Below are positions 1 to 13,429 of a stretch of DNA of 64,000 nt, in pieces. The stretch is from Apostichopus japonicus (Eukaryota; Echinodermata; Holothuroidea; Aspidochirotida; Stichopodidae). The translations under genes were made by a program, and so were the position numbers. Under the pieces are notes generated by a model, which saw nothing but the letters and a program-made list of their open reading frames with translations, was not told the DNA's origin and did not search any database. The stretch's first letter is position 1. Each line of letters opens with the position of its first letter. The stretch lies in the NCBI RefSeq assembly GCF_037975245.1, contig NC_092580.1, positions 15,327,001 through 15,391,000 on the forward strand. Direction: 5' to 3'.

Positions 1-67
1 ATGAAACGTTACTATCACCACCAGGAGTAAGATTTATCCATACATAGTATCGAATGGCTGTACTCAC

Positions 68-188
68 GTGTACGGAATCCTGAAAACTTGACACCTATGC
101 AAAAAGAACCCGTATGTTCATGACACATGACAACAATTTGGAGAAGTCGTCCTTTAAAGCTCTGATACTCGTCAGGTGATCCGGTGAA
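68..188 (-). CDS. Predicted internal exon, secreted/Reeler-like protein
   Basis: This is an open segment on the minus strand bounded by a pyrimidine-rich acceptor ending in TTTTTGCAG and a strong GTGAGT donor. It is 121 bases long, enters in phase 0 and leaves in phase 1. It starts FTGSPDEYQSFKGRLLQIVV. Joined to the exon at 1264-1526 it gives LNVT-FTGSP..FKGRLLQ, which resembles the core strand pattern of Reeler domains (V-T-x-x-G ... F-x-G-x-L-x-Q). The resemblance is short and judged by eye. A splice model is inferred; no stop interrupts the frame inside the exon. The gene would continue past the left window edge. Confidence 0.45.
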
Positions 189-1263
189 CTGCAAAAAGAA
201 GAAATAAAATTATGAGCATGATGTAAAACAAAACCTTTCATAAATAATACATCCAGGGACCTAATTGCGACGAGGTACTTGTAAAGCTTGTTTTCATTTG
301 ATGATAATGGTGAACTGCAACTAAGCCTTAAAAACCCGGATGTAGGCGGCTTGCAGCAAAGTTAATGAGAAGAGCTTTCAACGACATCAAATCTTGCCAA
401 CGGAATCGATTTATGTCGGACATCAATCAAACTGGTGCAGGCTACAATTTGTTAGCCTGACCGTTAGATTGTCTAGAAACAGTTAACAGTCATTCTCTAA
501 TTTCTTCTGGGATTCCACACAAATATATCAAAAGTCCTCTGGCTTTACCGTTGCCACAGCAATCAGGTTATGACGTCAATAGAAGCCATGCCGAGATCAT
601 TGCAGGATAAATGACGTCACACAAGATAAATACGTTAGTTTTGAATGATTCAATATGATAATGCGTTAGGGATGTTCGATGAAAATTTTGATCGCCAACT
701 GGTAAGAGAATACGAATATTTGATAAAATGGCTCTCGTGTTTCCTATAGTACTTGTTATTCCTTTACCTCTGCTGGAGAGTTTTGCATTTAAAATAAGTC
801 CCTTGATGCATGGTTGCCAAGGGGAACGGATATATGACGTCAGCGAATAACAGAATGAGATCATACAAGATCCTTGACGTCATCATTCGGTGACAGTTCG
901 CTTTAGTCTTTTAACATCCTTCAAATTGCAAGCCCATTAGGCTATCAGTTGTAGCTGATCATATTCAGCAGGATGCAAAATAAACGCTATTTCTTTTATG
1001 AAGACTAAACAGGTACCTGGGAGAATTGGGAGAGGTTTTGCTCTCTTAAGGATTCCAGAAAACGTATACAGTAGTATGCATATATGTATGTAAGTAGGTA
1101 TGCTTGTATATGTATATATATATATGCGAATGTCTGGCGTTGCTAAATTTCTATGATTCACGAGGCCTGAAGTTAAAATGGAGAAATATATAGGAAAGAC
1201 ACACAAATTTGAATTTAAGTGTATAAATAATATACGTACGTATAATGTGTCGTTTTCGCTTAC
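189..1263 (-). other. Predicted intron with a CRE-like cluster
   Basis: This stretch lies between two phase-compatible minus-strand exons and has no supported coding content of its own. It holds four perfect TGACGTCA palindromes (listed separately) and a short (TA)-rich tract around 1080-1127. Confidence 0.4.
571..882. promoter_or_regulatory. Cluster of four TGACGTCA (CRE/ATF-type) palindromes
   Basis: Perfect TGACGTCA sites start at 571, 612, 835 and 875. They form two pairs spaced about 40 bases apart, and the flanking sequence of the left pair resembles the reverse complement of the right pair (for example GATCATT...TGACGTCA). This could be an old inverted-repeat element carrying the sites or an intronic regulatory cluster. 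TGACGTCA is the classical CREB/ATF binding site; binding here is inference. Confidence 0.4.
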
Positions 1264-1526
1264 CGTAACATTCAGCTTCTCTCGCTCGTTAATGGAAACC
1301 TGAAAGAGCTGAAAATTGCCTGAAACATCAGCATCGAGGGCGTCGTCTATCGCATGTAAGCCAGTTAGTTGACATGAACGTTTTGTCGACAAATTACCGA
1401 GGAGGTCGGGCCTGTTGACGGCGGCAGTTGCTGCTTCTCCTCCGGGATGAGGAGTTGAAGAACGGGAGGAATAAGAGGCAGTGTCACTTGATGACACATC
1501 AAAATGGAAGATTGGATACTTGCATT
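1264..1526 (-). CDS. Predicted internal exon, Ser/Thr-rich then Reeler-like start
   Basis: This 263-base open segment on the minus strand follows an acceptor (TTTTCGACAG) and ends at a GTAAGC donor. It enters in phase 1 and leaves in phase 0, which fits the phase-1 donor of the signal-peptide exon at 34753-35149 and the phase-0 acceptor of the exon at 68-188. It encodes about 87 residues: a Ser/Thr/Pro-rich stretch (SSSDTASYSSRSSTPHPGG), then RSCQLTGLHAIDDALD and NEREKLNVT with an N-glycosylation motif. The Cys-x-Leu-x-Gly-x-His spacing followed by LNVT resembles the N-terminal part of a Reeler domain, weakly. The longer reading frame through the splice sites into (TA)-rich DNA is not expected to be coding. 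Confidence 0.5.
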
Positions 1527-2690
1527 CTGTCGAAAATATATACAAATAAATGAAGAAATTGTCTGCTCCGACCCTGATCTATAAAAATATCTGATACGCA
1601 AAAACCCTCATCTTCATAATGGCTTAATTTTGCAAATTATTTACCAGTAGTAAAGGAGAGACCGTTAATGCAGTTTTTCATTGCAGTAGCCAATCGGTTT
1701 CGGAGTGCACTTTCAGGTAAATTAGAAAGGGTCTTCAGTCAGTCACGGTAGGCCTAACTAAGTAACGAGAAAAACATTGCGATAGGCAAAACCTTCACAT
1801 CATACGTGAACAATGAACGTAACCAATGAAACATTAATATTCCTACTATCAATCAAGACAAACCTGTCCTGGGGACTCCATTATATAGCACCTGCTATAA
1901 CGTATGAGAAGGAACGACACTCAGTTCTCTAATGTATTGCCGAGATGAAATATGATTGTCCAATACAACGTAAGGTACTGTACGTGAAGTCCAAAACAGT
2001 ATTAGGCGATTTTTCCTTTCTCCTTTTGCGAGACCCGAACAACTTGATATACACTCTCAACCAGTACTAGCCATTGCCAGACATCAGTGTACACTCGTCA
2101 CTCGATTCCTTAGCCCTCTTATATAAGCACTCCCTTGTATTGTTCATCTTATACCCTGCACGACCAAAGAACGCCAAGCATTCACAACTATACAAGAGGT
2201 ATTAAAAATTAACATAAAACACAAAGTCGAACAGACAGACAGGCTGGCAATGATTACGTAATAGTCAAGAATTAAAATATCTGTTACAATAGCAAACGCA
2301 ATACAATACATGATAGAATGGAATACCGTCTTCTGTTTTTTTCTTTTCTTTTTTTCTCCAGATGCACAGTAAGCCTACTTAATGCAGATAGGCAGGCTAA
2401 ATGTTGATAGAAGCGTTCAAAATCACTTTCCTAGAGGCTCTGATTCTCCAAATATAAAAGTGTGGGAAGTGATAAAAATAAACAATTTAATTAGCAATCC
2501 TTGCAGGGTGGGATAACTACATTGTCTTTGAAATTTAAGCAAACGTGGCCATTATCGTACCTCCTAGCATAATTGGTTGCCAATATACTTATGTGAGTGT
2601 GCTTTAACCAAGCTAATGTGCGGTATCCAATCCCTTTCCTAGGGAATTGAGATACTTTCAATTACACCGTTACACCGCCATGATCGCATG
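1527..2690. other. No gene seen
   Basis: A+T-rich sequence with no supported exon. It contains one TAGGCCTA palindrome (1749-1756) and a TATATAAG-like box near 2120 that has no open frame downstream. Confidence 0.6.
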
Positions 2691-2699
2691 CCTGGTTAG

Positions 2700-2930
2700 T
2701 GTCTCAATTTCAGGGGACTGGGGTGAGAGTGAATCAAGTTGTCTGTTATTTCGTGCCCACTCAGGCGCCATCTTGGGTGACTGCTCATAAATGTGTTAAG
2801 TCATCTCCCGTAACGCTAACCTTAGTTTCAGCGTAAGGGTTTGGGGCTGAAAGTGTGCCAGTCCAATGAAGTGTTTTCGCGCCATTTTGGTGACTTTTGG
2901 CTAGTACAAAATGTGTTGCATCTTGTCAGA
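2700..2930. repeat. Dispersed repeat, copy related to 18845-18910
   Basis: The words GTCTCAATTTCAGGGG.CTGGGG and ATCTTGGGTGACT recur in the same order near 18855 (GTCTCGATTTAAGGGG.CTGGGG ... GCTTGGGTGACTT) and partly near 3230 (GTGCCTTTGGGTGACTT). Within this copy the segment around CGCCAT.TTGG(G)TGACT appears twice, about 125 bases apart. It is probably a degraded interspersed element of unknown class; termini were not found. Confidence 0.4.
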
Positions 2931-5900
2931 TTTCCAAAAAGATTATACCTGTATGTAATTACTATATATATATTGAACATTTAATTTGTACATATATTTA
3001 GGTATATGTATTTATACACATATATATTTTGTTTTTTCTTTTCTTTTCTTTCTTCAGGGAGTCTTCCACATTGTTAAGCTTTTAAGCTTTATGGAAGACT
3101 TCCCTCCACTTCGTACTTTTGTGGCAAAACAAACAAATAAATGAAAAGGAATGTAATACCACGTACTAGATATGACACTGTCATGAACACGTGTAGGCGT
3201 ATCAGTTCAGCGAACTATTTTGGGTTTTTGCGTGCCTTTGGGTGACTTTCCTTTAAAAAAAAATACAGTTCTGCACATACGATGTTAGTCATTACCATTC
3301 CATTTCTTACCTAGGTGATAATAATTTAAAGCTTCCTAACATGTTCATGTTTTTAGGGTAAAGCTGATTTATGCATACACAGCCCCCCCCCCCCCTCTCC
3401 CCTGAGAAAACACTGACTGCAACTTACATACCTGGCTTGAAGCACAGTGCAAACACCCCTACTTGTTGAAACGTGTTACGAATTGACGTCATGCATAAGC
3501 TGTACCTGGGGAAGATGGTCCTTGGAGTTTTAATTTCATCGTTCATATATGATCACTATCTTTGTTGGTTCTGTCTCAAGAGTAAATATGGTTTGTGTTT
3601 AGCAAGGACAATTTAAGTACATCTGCCTATAGTTCAAGTTGGTCGACATTTATTAACCAAAAAAAAAAGTGCCTTCGACCTTTTATATGTTTTCTTCTAT
3701 ATTTTTCGTGAGTAAGACGTACAATTAAACAACCGATCGTGCAGTGAATATGCAATTAAAAATTACAAAATTATATTTGCGCTTAAAGATTTCAGCAAAA
3801 TTACCCAGATAATAGAATACTAAATAACTCGATGTCTTAGGTTTGAGTGTATGAGGTATATGCTTTATGCTGGGCGATGGTCTCACCACGTAGGCTAATG
3901 CACGTCGACTTGCGAAAAGTCAATTTGAAAGCAATTTGGAAATATGAGTGGTATATGTTAGCCTATGAGCCAATCACCAAACATGTTCCAAACGTTGGTT
4001 TTATAATAGCAAGATGATAACACTCAGAATAATCAAACGACATCATCTCAAGTGCCCCGATAATGAGTTAAGTAATTAGCACCGGTACGAGTTGATGCAA
4101 TATTAGTACTCGTACCACTCCCCCATGGACCCCCTCCCTACCCCTCCCCATACACTCCAAATGGGTATTGGATGCTACATTCATACAAATACCTCACAGG
4201 TAACAGGAATCTCGATTGTGTGTATTGTAAAATGCAAACAAATGCCGACAAATAATTAGCTTATATTAACAGCTGTCTGGGTACTATACTCAATATTTAC
4301 CATCACAATTTGCAGTTATAATTGGGAAGAAATTCTTTTAAAAGCTTTGCATAATTTTCGCTGTGCTAAAATACCGTTAAGAGGAAGGGAATTCCCCATA
4401 CTCTATTCGTATTTACATCTACATAAAAGCTGTATGCCTGACGATATGGGGCCGCAAAAAGGGTGCTATGTAATATTTGGAACGACAAGACCTTTTTTAC
4501 TCATTTTCATAAGTTTACTTAAAGAAACATGAAGGCTTTAAAGGGGTAGTCAGGTGACATATTTCCCCCTGTGGAGTGGGGTGGGACTGGCTCTCGACGA
4601 AATTCTGCCTAGACAGGGACTTTTACATACACATGTAGAAATACATATAGTCTACATATATAGGTTACGGTACATATATATGTGAATCCGTAAATGAGGG
4701 GGCCAGTAGATTTGGTATCTCGCCTTACATTGTGATATATTTCACCTTCCAATTTAAAGTTCAAAACAGCATTGAAGTAGTGGAAGTTGATCTCAACCAC
4801 AAGCTTTTGTGATGCCTAATAAACACTTAAATCGATAAAAAAAACAATATCATTATTTGGTTATAATATTATGTGCGAGAAACTGATTGGTTCCTCCCCC
4901 CCCCCCCCCCCCAGTGTTAATGGGACACCAAGATGCATGATATTAACACATTTAGTTTAACGTTGTTTCTTTTTAAAAATGATCTGTGTGAGACCCCAAA
5001 TCTAAAATAGTTGAAGATGCATTTTTAGGAAGCATTTGCATGGTACTTTGGAAATGCATACAGTTTCACTAATTCTGTAACTGCAAGATGGAATAGTACT
5101 GTATACAATAGGTTCAACGTGTTAAACCACGTGTACAATTTGTGGTATCCTGTTACAACAAAATAAACGTCGTTTATAAATAATTTAACTATTAATATTC
5201 AAGAGTATTCTCATGTATAAATTTCCATTATAAAGTCACTATTAATAAATGCTTAATGTGCCAAATTCAAACAAAATATGCATAGTTAAATTTCAGTGAG
5301 AAGCAAATGGTGTCCCGCTGTTAAGAAGTATATTTTACTATAACCCAAGCTCCCAACTATAACTGAATTTTCATGAACTTGAAGATTATCTAGGATACCA
5401 TCTACAATGTTGCACACGTAAGTAATACTTTCAGTTTTTAGAGAAAATATGTTTGGTGTACCATTTACACGAGGAACACCTTACCCTATTTTGAACAATA
5501 ACTATTTCCACGAATAATTTTGTTTAAACTTTTGACATGATTTGCATATTTCCAGTCCCCATACATAATCTGAAATAAGACCAATTGTTGTTAGCCTATT
5601 AATTCTGGAATTCAAAATTTTGTCAAAAACAGTCACAACTTTGGCCCCCTTATTTACGGAATCATGCACCCATATACGCAATTGATTTATGGGACTAACT
5701 TACACCTATCTTACACCTATCTTATGCTTCATATTTGACGGCTTTCAACCCATTGTCCCACTGGTATAAGGTTCCGTTAACCCCAACCTAACTATTCTCG
5801 TACAAAAATATAATCGAGATGAGATTCAAACGGTTAAACATTGCATCATATATTTGGCATATGACAGTTTCGTATGGGTCGATAGATGCATGCATGGTAA

Positions 5901-6780
5901 AATCTACCACTATGGCCTCTTTGGTTTCCCGAAAAGGAAAACTATAGAATCACTCTTATCGACCTTGCAAAATTGTGAGGGGGCCGCGGATTGCAAAGTC
6001 GGCAGTGACTACAACGCAGATCGCAAAGTCGGTTATTACTATTACGGTTTGATTCGTCCAACACGGCAGCATACAGAACCGTTGTACTCAAAGCCGAAGC
6101 CAAAGTGAATTAATCAGGTCACACATCCAGAGTATATACATGTTAATTTCTTCGATACCTCCCTCAATACCCTAGCTAGGGCTAGGGCATATCTTTTTTT
6201 CCTTCTACTGTTTTCTTGTTTTATCGCACTTGACGGATATGAAACCACATGATATGGTAACTGTGACAGTGAATGTGCAAACCTGACGAGAATATTTTAC
6301 CTTATAATCACAGTTAGGCTTCATTGTAAGATTATACAATAGAGATTGTATTCCTATGAACAAAAGTAAAACAATTCCTACGTGTATGTCCATATCACAA
6401 AGAAGAACATTTAGTAAGAATATTTCCTAGCGAGGGTGTATGGATAATTGGGTGAAAATTTATTGTGGAGAAGTTTATTTTACTGTGTCCTTACAGTACA
6501 TAAAATGACTGACCCTCAGTACATAAAATGTGTCACTTATTTAATGCAGATTTACTTTATATGGCAATCCTTACGTAAACATTCCATTGGCTATGTAGAA
6601 TAGCCGGTCCAAGCACACGATTTATTTTTATCGTTATCTTATTTAATTTAATCATGTATAAGCTAGGATTTTTTTTTGGGGGGGGGGGGTTATATTATTA
6701 TAAGGTTAAATATTTATTTCACTGGTGTAAACATATTCCAATGGACACCTAATTATCCAAAAACAAATCCCAAATAACTG
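2931..6780. other. No gene seen; simple-sequence tracts
   Basis: There is no convincing exon. The stretch has a poly-C run of 13 (about 3383), a poly-C run of 17 (4896-4912), a poly-G run (6678-6689), a TGACGTCA at 3484-3491, and a sequence TTAAAGGGGTAGTCAGG near 4538 that resembles one end of a TTAA-type element without a visible partner. The open frame at 5854-6108 has no splice or start support. Confidence 0.55.
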
Positions 6781-6908
6781 GATTTGTTGGAACTACACAT
6801 ATCCACAGTTCTTACTGTAATCCTAATAGCACATGCTACCGAAGTATAGCACGATCCAGTTTTTACTCAGGTACAAAACTTTAAGATTTACAGTAGTTAC
6901 TGTGTTCT
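6781..6908 (+). repeat. Dispersed repeat, copy 1 (partner at 17366-17508)
   Basis: Sequence including CCTAATAGCACATGC, AGCACGATCCAGT and GTACAAAACTTTAAGATTT is closely repeated in the same orientation near 17.4 kb with small indels. It is an interspersed repeat of unknown class. Confidence 0.7.
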
Positions 6909-8397
6909 CTATGTGTATCGTGTAGAGCAAGTTAGAAAATATTTATTTTATAGATAGGCCTATAATAGAACACCTAAAAAATAGTAATCTTTTCGACAGG
7001 TTTCAAAAACATACAAGATATCAATTAATGCACAGATTGTAACATATTCTAATAAACATTCCAGTTGTGGAACACTGAAGACAATCAATGTAAAATTCAC
7101 CACTGCTCTTGACAGAAATCAGATGTGAAACCGGTAAAATCATTCGCCGAAAACAAGGAACATACAAGAGTAGATCTACTCTCACTTTACTGACAAAGGT
7201 ACAGGCCCCGTCAGCTAGAAAGTCTGACTTGAAGGGGGGGGGGGGTATTAAATATTTACGAAAGGGAACCAAACACTTTGATAGAGGGTAACAATAGTTG
7301 TGGGTGTCATGCAACTTATGAAGGGTTTGTACACATGACAGTGGAACAAGTGGGATAAGTACACTAGTCTGCCCGTGGGGGTGGGGTGGGGTGGGATGGA
7401 GGGAGGGAGGACAAAGGCCTTGCTAAGAGTCTGCTTATATGTACACGATACACTTTTATTTGCCAAAGATGAAGATTAACTCTTTGAGAGTTCCCACGAT
7501 GATCACATTATATATAGTAATGAAAGTCAACTCTTCATTTAACTTTAACACAAAGTGAGTGATTTACTCTTTATGGTAGAGCTAAATTGCAAGAATTTTC
7601 TCTGAGGAAGGTGACTTAAAATCGCTTCTTTAAAGAATGATCATTGTGGACAATCTCAACACTTGAATTCCTCGTTCTTTGAGTGATTAAAGAGTGTAAA
7701 TGTGTTTGGTAAACGTATATGTGTATCACTTCGCACGACCCAGAACGGTGGCTTATAAATTCATACTTGGAAACCATGGATCGATTAGACATTTTACCTA
7801 AGTTGAATATCAGAAACTTAAGAAACATAATATAAAAAATAAAAGGCTTTGCTTTCTATGATTCTACGAGTAATATTACACATTAAGAACTCCAAACGCT
7901 ACAAAACCATTAGACCTATTCAAGTTTTACATAGACAAGCTTATATCAACTATGAATAGGATCCGTGAATTTTAAATTGCACCAAGGGTCATGGATCTGT
8001 AAAAACAAATACACTGCTTTTAACGGAGTGATAATGTAACATTACTTCTCACTTCAACTGACTAACCTGAAAAATTAAAATCTATCACAATAATGCCCTT
8101 AAGAACAAAAAAAAAAAAAACGGCATGCAAACATTTCAAAATTCGTTTTTGTGTGAAATATTCATACTGACATTTTAAACGTCGAAATATTGTATAAAAT
8201 AACTGGGAGGGTCAAACGATAACAGATTTTTTTTTAAATAGTTAACAATATAAATGTATAAATATCCCTCGATTCTTACCTCTTAGTCTCAGGCGGAAAA
8301 GGCAATCATCATTAAGCGACATGAACTGAAATATTCAAATATCCGACAAACTACCGTATATAGGATACCGGTAATATTGGGTAATAATACACCTTAC
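6909..8397. other. No gene seen
   Basis: Mostly A+T-rich DNA with a poly-G run (about 7234-7245) and a G-rich purine tract near 7377-7410. Overlapping short frames occur on both strands around 7021-7466 with no start or splice support. Confidence 0.55.
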
Positions 8398-8600
8398 AAA
8401 CACAACACTCTTATAGATCATCCACCAATGATCGACAGCTATTAAGATCACTGTGGGGTCCAGACGTCTCCCATATCTCTCGCCCACGAGCGAGAAACCC
8501 TCCCGATCGATCTGGACGGGTCGATAAGGAAGCTCATCTCGCCACTCAGGGAGAAAGGCTGATTTCATTATCTTTCTAATGACTCCTGAACCAGATTTCG
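8398..8600 (-). CDS. Possible isolated exon, unknown function
   Basis: A 203-base open segment on the minus strand has an acceptor ATATGCCCAG and a donor GTAAGG, and is clearly richer in G+C than its flanks. In the frame that stays open it reads KSGSGVIRKIMKSAFLPEW and continues with LPYRPVQIDREGFSLVGERYG to a Trp-rich end. It enters in phase 1 and leaves in phase 0. That phase does not allow direct joining to the exon at 1264-1526, so it either needs another exon between them or is not part of that gene. No family was recognised. Codon-like composition is the main support. Confidence 0.25.
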
Positions 8601-10400
8601 CTGGGCATATCCTTTGATGGGGAGAGAAATCGTCTGAACAAACTGTGTTTTACGCCACGGTGCGCTCGAATTTGAGATGTACAAGATTACTACGCTATTT
8701 ATTAGAATTAGCATACAGGTCAAGCGTGAGCTAACTGTGTATAGTATCTATAACGGTAGATGCATCACGAGGCTTCAAAAGAAAACACTGCGTCTTGTTA
8801 AACGGTTATTAATCACGAAAACACTTACAAGGAAAACTTTTTTTTAAAATATCGCATTACACTGAGTATCACACAACGATGTATTTCAATACCCCCCTCC
8901 CCTCCCCCCCCCCAAAAAAAAGAGAAATCCTGAAAAATTATACTGGTAAAAATATCTGCTAAGCAATCTTCCTCTATATTGTGCCCTGCTTATCACATTA
9001 TATCTTGCTAATTAAAACAATTCGAAGATAATTAAACAAAAGAAATGACGCGAACGCAAAGAAAAAGGCAAGTTAAAGATATGAACAAGCTGTGACTTAT
9101 GAGGAGGTCATTGACTGTATACGTATTGTCGGTTATGCATAAAACTATTACCGCCTGTTTAATATATAGTTGATTATAGAAATCATTCACCTGGATCGAG
9201 GAATCATCTTATCGAGCACTGCATATATAATAATAAACATGAATGTCTCTGGCTTCAGAAGTCAGACGCAGTGAGTGACGGGTATTATTAATGTATATGA
9301 AAACTTGTAAAGGTTTGGGTTTTTTTGCTATTTAGTTACCATTTATTTACAAATAATTTATCCAAAGATCATCGTAGGTATTAATAATTAATATGCAAGG
9401 CGCATTTTCACAAATATAAAATAAAATACAGTTATACACTTAATGGAGAAAGCATGCGCTTTTTTTTTATCCAGACATTTTCCCTAATGATATCACATGT
9501 ATAATACAAGGGAGAATACAGGATTTAAAAATTTAAAGGATGTGACCATAGGGTGGTTGAAGGCGACTCGAAATGTAGGGTTGTCTGACCCACCCCGCCC
9601 CCCTCCCAAAAAAAAAAAGATGTTGAACGGTGCATTCTGCGGCATATTTGGACCATAGATTAGATATAGGTAAAAAATCATGGATTGTGCTAATAACTAT
9701 ACCGTTGCTTTGTTGTGTGAGGTTGACAATGTTGGAGGTGGTGGTGGGGGGGGGGGGAGGGGGGAATTCCAATATTGGCTTCTGGATTCGTGCCTGGCGT
9801 ATACACAAACAGAAACAGTTCTTAACCATCAGAAAATTCCGTTGACAAAATGAACAAATAAAGGTCAACCGTACTGCCAGTGGCATAGATACTGTTCCCT
9901 TGACTTGAATAATAATTATACGACAATGCAATTTTGTGAAGTCTACCTGGGGAATCCTGGAGAACGTAAGCCATTCATCAATTAAGTCAAATTTGATTGA
10001 TTCTCTGCCCCCCTCCCATCGGAATCGAGCTGACATTTGATACTTATGGCGTACTACACTCAATAAGATTACTGTATTTAATTCCTCGTCAACATATATA
10101 TATATATATATCTGTGGTCTTTGCCCTTATCTTGTATTTTCCGCATAGTTTTTAAGCTATACCTTTTCTTTACTTTCTCTTTCCTATACGTTGTTGTAAA
10201 CATGTAAAAACGTCAGAAAACCGTGACGTCTGGGTGATGGATGTGAAAAGACAATTTGTGGACGCCTGTTTGTTATCGTCTTTAACTTGTTTAGGGGATT
10301 AATCAGGGGGCTTAGTCATGGGGGATTATCTTGCGTATGAAATCCAGGTCAGGTTAGAAGTAACGGTCAGTAAAGAAAATACGGGTTTCACATGACAGGC
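8601..10400. other. No gene seen
   Basis: A+T-rich sequence with poly-C/poly-A junctions near 8895 and 9600, a poly-G tract at about 9749-9764, and a short (TA)n near 10092-10111. Open frames at 9493-10063 run through these low-complexity tracts. Confidence 0.55.
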
Positions 10401-10408
10401 ATATGTAA

Positions 10409-10425
10409 ATATATATATATGTATA

Positions 10426-10485
<60 letters not shown>

Positions 10486-10532
10486 AATATATATATAAAT
10501 ATATGTATATATATATGTATATATATATATCT

Positions 10533-10611
<79 letters not shown>
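10409..10611. repeat. (AT)n microsatellite
   Basis: About 200 bases of TA dinucleotides with a few TG/CTTG interruptions. Repetitive Tyr-Ile frames on both strands here are artefacts of the dinucleotide. Confidence 0.95.
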
Positions 10612-10614
<3 letters not shown>

Positions 10615-13429
10615 CCATCACAAGTTACAGGACACGATTATTTTGCGCCTCCTTTTAAATTATCGGTGCCTTTGCAACTCACAATTCCTGGCTAGGGGCC
10701 CTGCATACTCCAGAGGTGTACAACTAACATTACTTCAGATATTGAAAGAGCTAACATTATACGTGGGATACGCACATACTGAACAAAAGGTGCCATGATC
10801 AGCTGTGAAAATTGACAATAAATCGGAAGAGAAACACACAAACCAGCTCCCTATAGATTAACCTGTGAGTATTTCTGCAAAATAACAGCCTGCTACGTTG
10901 TGTGCATTATGTAAATTACAAAACATATTAAATTCGGCTATATCATCAGACTGACTCTCAAGGAATATAGGCTGCAACTCTCTCTTGACAAAAATAAATA
11001 AAATATAAAAAAAAATCAGAAATCAGTATTCCTTTCTCTCTAAAAGGAATTACAAACCGATGATTTGCTTTCTGAGTGAATCACAAGGTTAAAACGTTCT
11101 GCTGTGACATCATAAAACACATTACCATAGATATCAATTCTCTTAGCTGTGACGTCACAAGCACGATCAATCGTTAAAAGTCAATTTACAACTTGACCCT
11201 GTTGACCTTGATCAAATACTCGATGCTATTATAACATGAAATCATATAGTAGTGTAGTTTATAAGCATTATTAGATGAACTTCAAATAATTAAGTAAAGA
11301 GTCAAATTTGCTGTTTCCATGACTACTAATGTATAAAAGATGTCTGACCTCGGGCACTGCCACTTTACCAGACTGCCCGACCGGTCAGTCCATCCCTGTT
11401 AGTTAATGAAATATATTGATTTTTTTTCTTTAGGAGAATGGGTCATACAAGATGACATAAAGTTATACACTTTCACTTGCATTAAAACTTTGCGTCACAC
11501 AGGCCAATCCAATTAATAATCACAATATACCTCTCCTATATACATCTATATAGAGAGACCTATGTGTACATATATTTAAAACAGAATTAATTGCTCCGAA
11601 AGAGAGAATAAAAAATGGTACAATCCAAAGCAAATAATTTTTTTGTGTCCCACAAAATAAAAAATATGTGATGTCTCATCTGCAAACATTATCCCTATAA
11701 TGTCATCATGTCATGTGTGATTTCGAAGGGCAACTTACGCTTATCAGTGGCTTGTAGTTTACTAATTTTTGTCGATAATCATTTCTACACATTACAGCTG
11801 CAAATTTATCTAAAATTGCAGCTTTAATGTGTAGCGTTTCATTCATAAAGTATATGCCGGAATCATATATACGAAGTTTTGAACCGTCATAAAAACAAGT
11901 TGGCGGAATATTTTCGACTTTATAAAAAAAAAATGCGTAAGCCTGCCAAAAGAACAAACAATGATGTGATTTCCCCATTTTTGTACCGAAATGACTAACT
12001 TTCTTACATTCTGTCAATGCATGACACATGAAATATTGTGTCATAAAAAGCTCGCTATTCCTTAAAACCACAGAAATGTATGCTGACATGTGCATGAGGC
12101 TTAATTAATCTCCAGTTTGATTGAGCGCTGCTTCTCTTGAAACAAGTCTGATGCCTCATGTCTTAAAGGAAATTCGTTTTATTTGCTTTTTGACGGCCAT
12201 TACAGCCCTCTTATCTCGGCGAGAGGCCACAGAATCGTTGACAGATCTTCATATTAAACAGATCTCATCTCCAAGACCCGGCGCCCGCTTCCATACGTAT
12301 ATAGTGATTTTACTATATGACACTATACACAATCATTTTGGTTGTTTATTACGTGCAAAAGTCAATATTCTACGCCTTTCCAAAAATAATGATAATAATG
12401 TACTCATTATGTAGCAGACATTCAAAGTTGTTAAAAAATTGAAATATTCATTGCGGGTGCAATCTGCCTCTGACGTCAGATCCTTGTGGCTTTGTTGAAT
12501 AACTTATAGTATTGTCTTATGTACTACATACATAGCCGCCTATTACTATTATTTGCCCATTTAACTTGTTTAATAATATTAACTATAATAAGAAAAGAAA
12601 ATAAAGAACTTCTGGGTATGATTTCGATACAATTGTTGGTTATTTTCCTTAAATGGGTTTCAATAAATTTTCACATTCGGAGATGGAAATTAATGTTTAT
12701 AATGTAATACATTTGTAATGAATGAATAGGGTCGATGAACGGTCTACCGCGTGTGGTTTATCGCAGGGTTTATTCACCCCATTCACGGTGCTATACAACG
12801 GAAACGTTCGTGCAATAGCCTGCAGTATTGACCACATAGACTGTTAATTAACCCCTAATTGCATCAGATTTTGGTAATTTGAGGTTAAAATTTAGGCGAA
12901 TAAATCTTCAATCAACAAACCACTTTTCTTCTGTCATCGTGATTTATCATTTATATGAAGCTTCTGAGAAAACTCGGGTTGATAATGGCTTTACTCCAAC
13001 TTTTCACTCCCGTTGTACTCGCATCGAAATGCATACGACATCACCGCTGGGGTGTAGTGAATTATGGCTTTCCAGCCTGTCCATCGCACGCACGCACGCA
13101 CACATACACACGTGACAACAAACTCATGTCTATAACAGTCGCTACACTGCCTAAAACATGTCTGATAACAGGTCCATGATAACAGGTGATTCATTGCTGA
13201 CAAGGCTCTAGTGGTAGATTGGTTACTCCGTCAAAGACAGACACGTATATGATGCGCGCCAACAGAGGGAAAAAAGGTCGGCTGGAAGGCAATTCCGCAT
13301 AGAGTATGTTAAACGCTGGCAGACGAACAAACCATGCTTAATACGTATTTCATTACGGATTACATCCCTCATCGTTGAATAGGGGGTCAACACCAACCCC
13401 CTCACACGGCTCCTTCCCCACACTCCTCC
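10612..13429. other. No gene seen; one TATA-like box
   Basis: No supported exon. TGACGTCA palindromes occur at 11150-11157 and 12471-12478. TATAAAAG at 11332-11339 is followed about 40 bases later by a small dyad around GACCGGTC, but no coding frame follows it. Open frames at 11706-12095 and 12121-12414 lack start or splice support. Confidence 0.5.

Noticed and set aside
9493-10063. 176-codon minus frame
   Set aside because: It passes through poly-C/poly-T tracts and shows no domain or start support.
10388-10695. Tyr-Ile repeat proteins on both strands
   Set aside because: They are translations of an (AT)n microsatellite.
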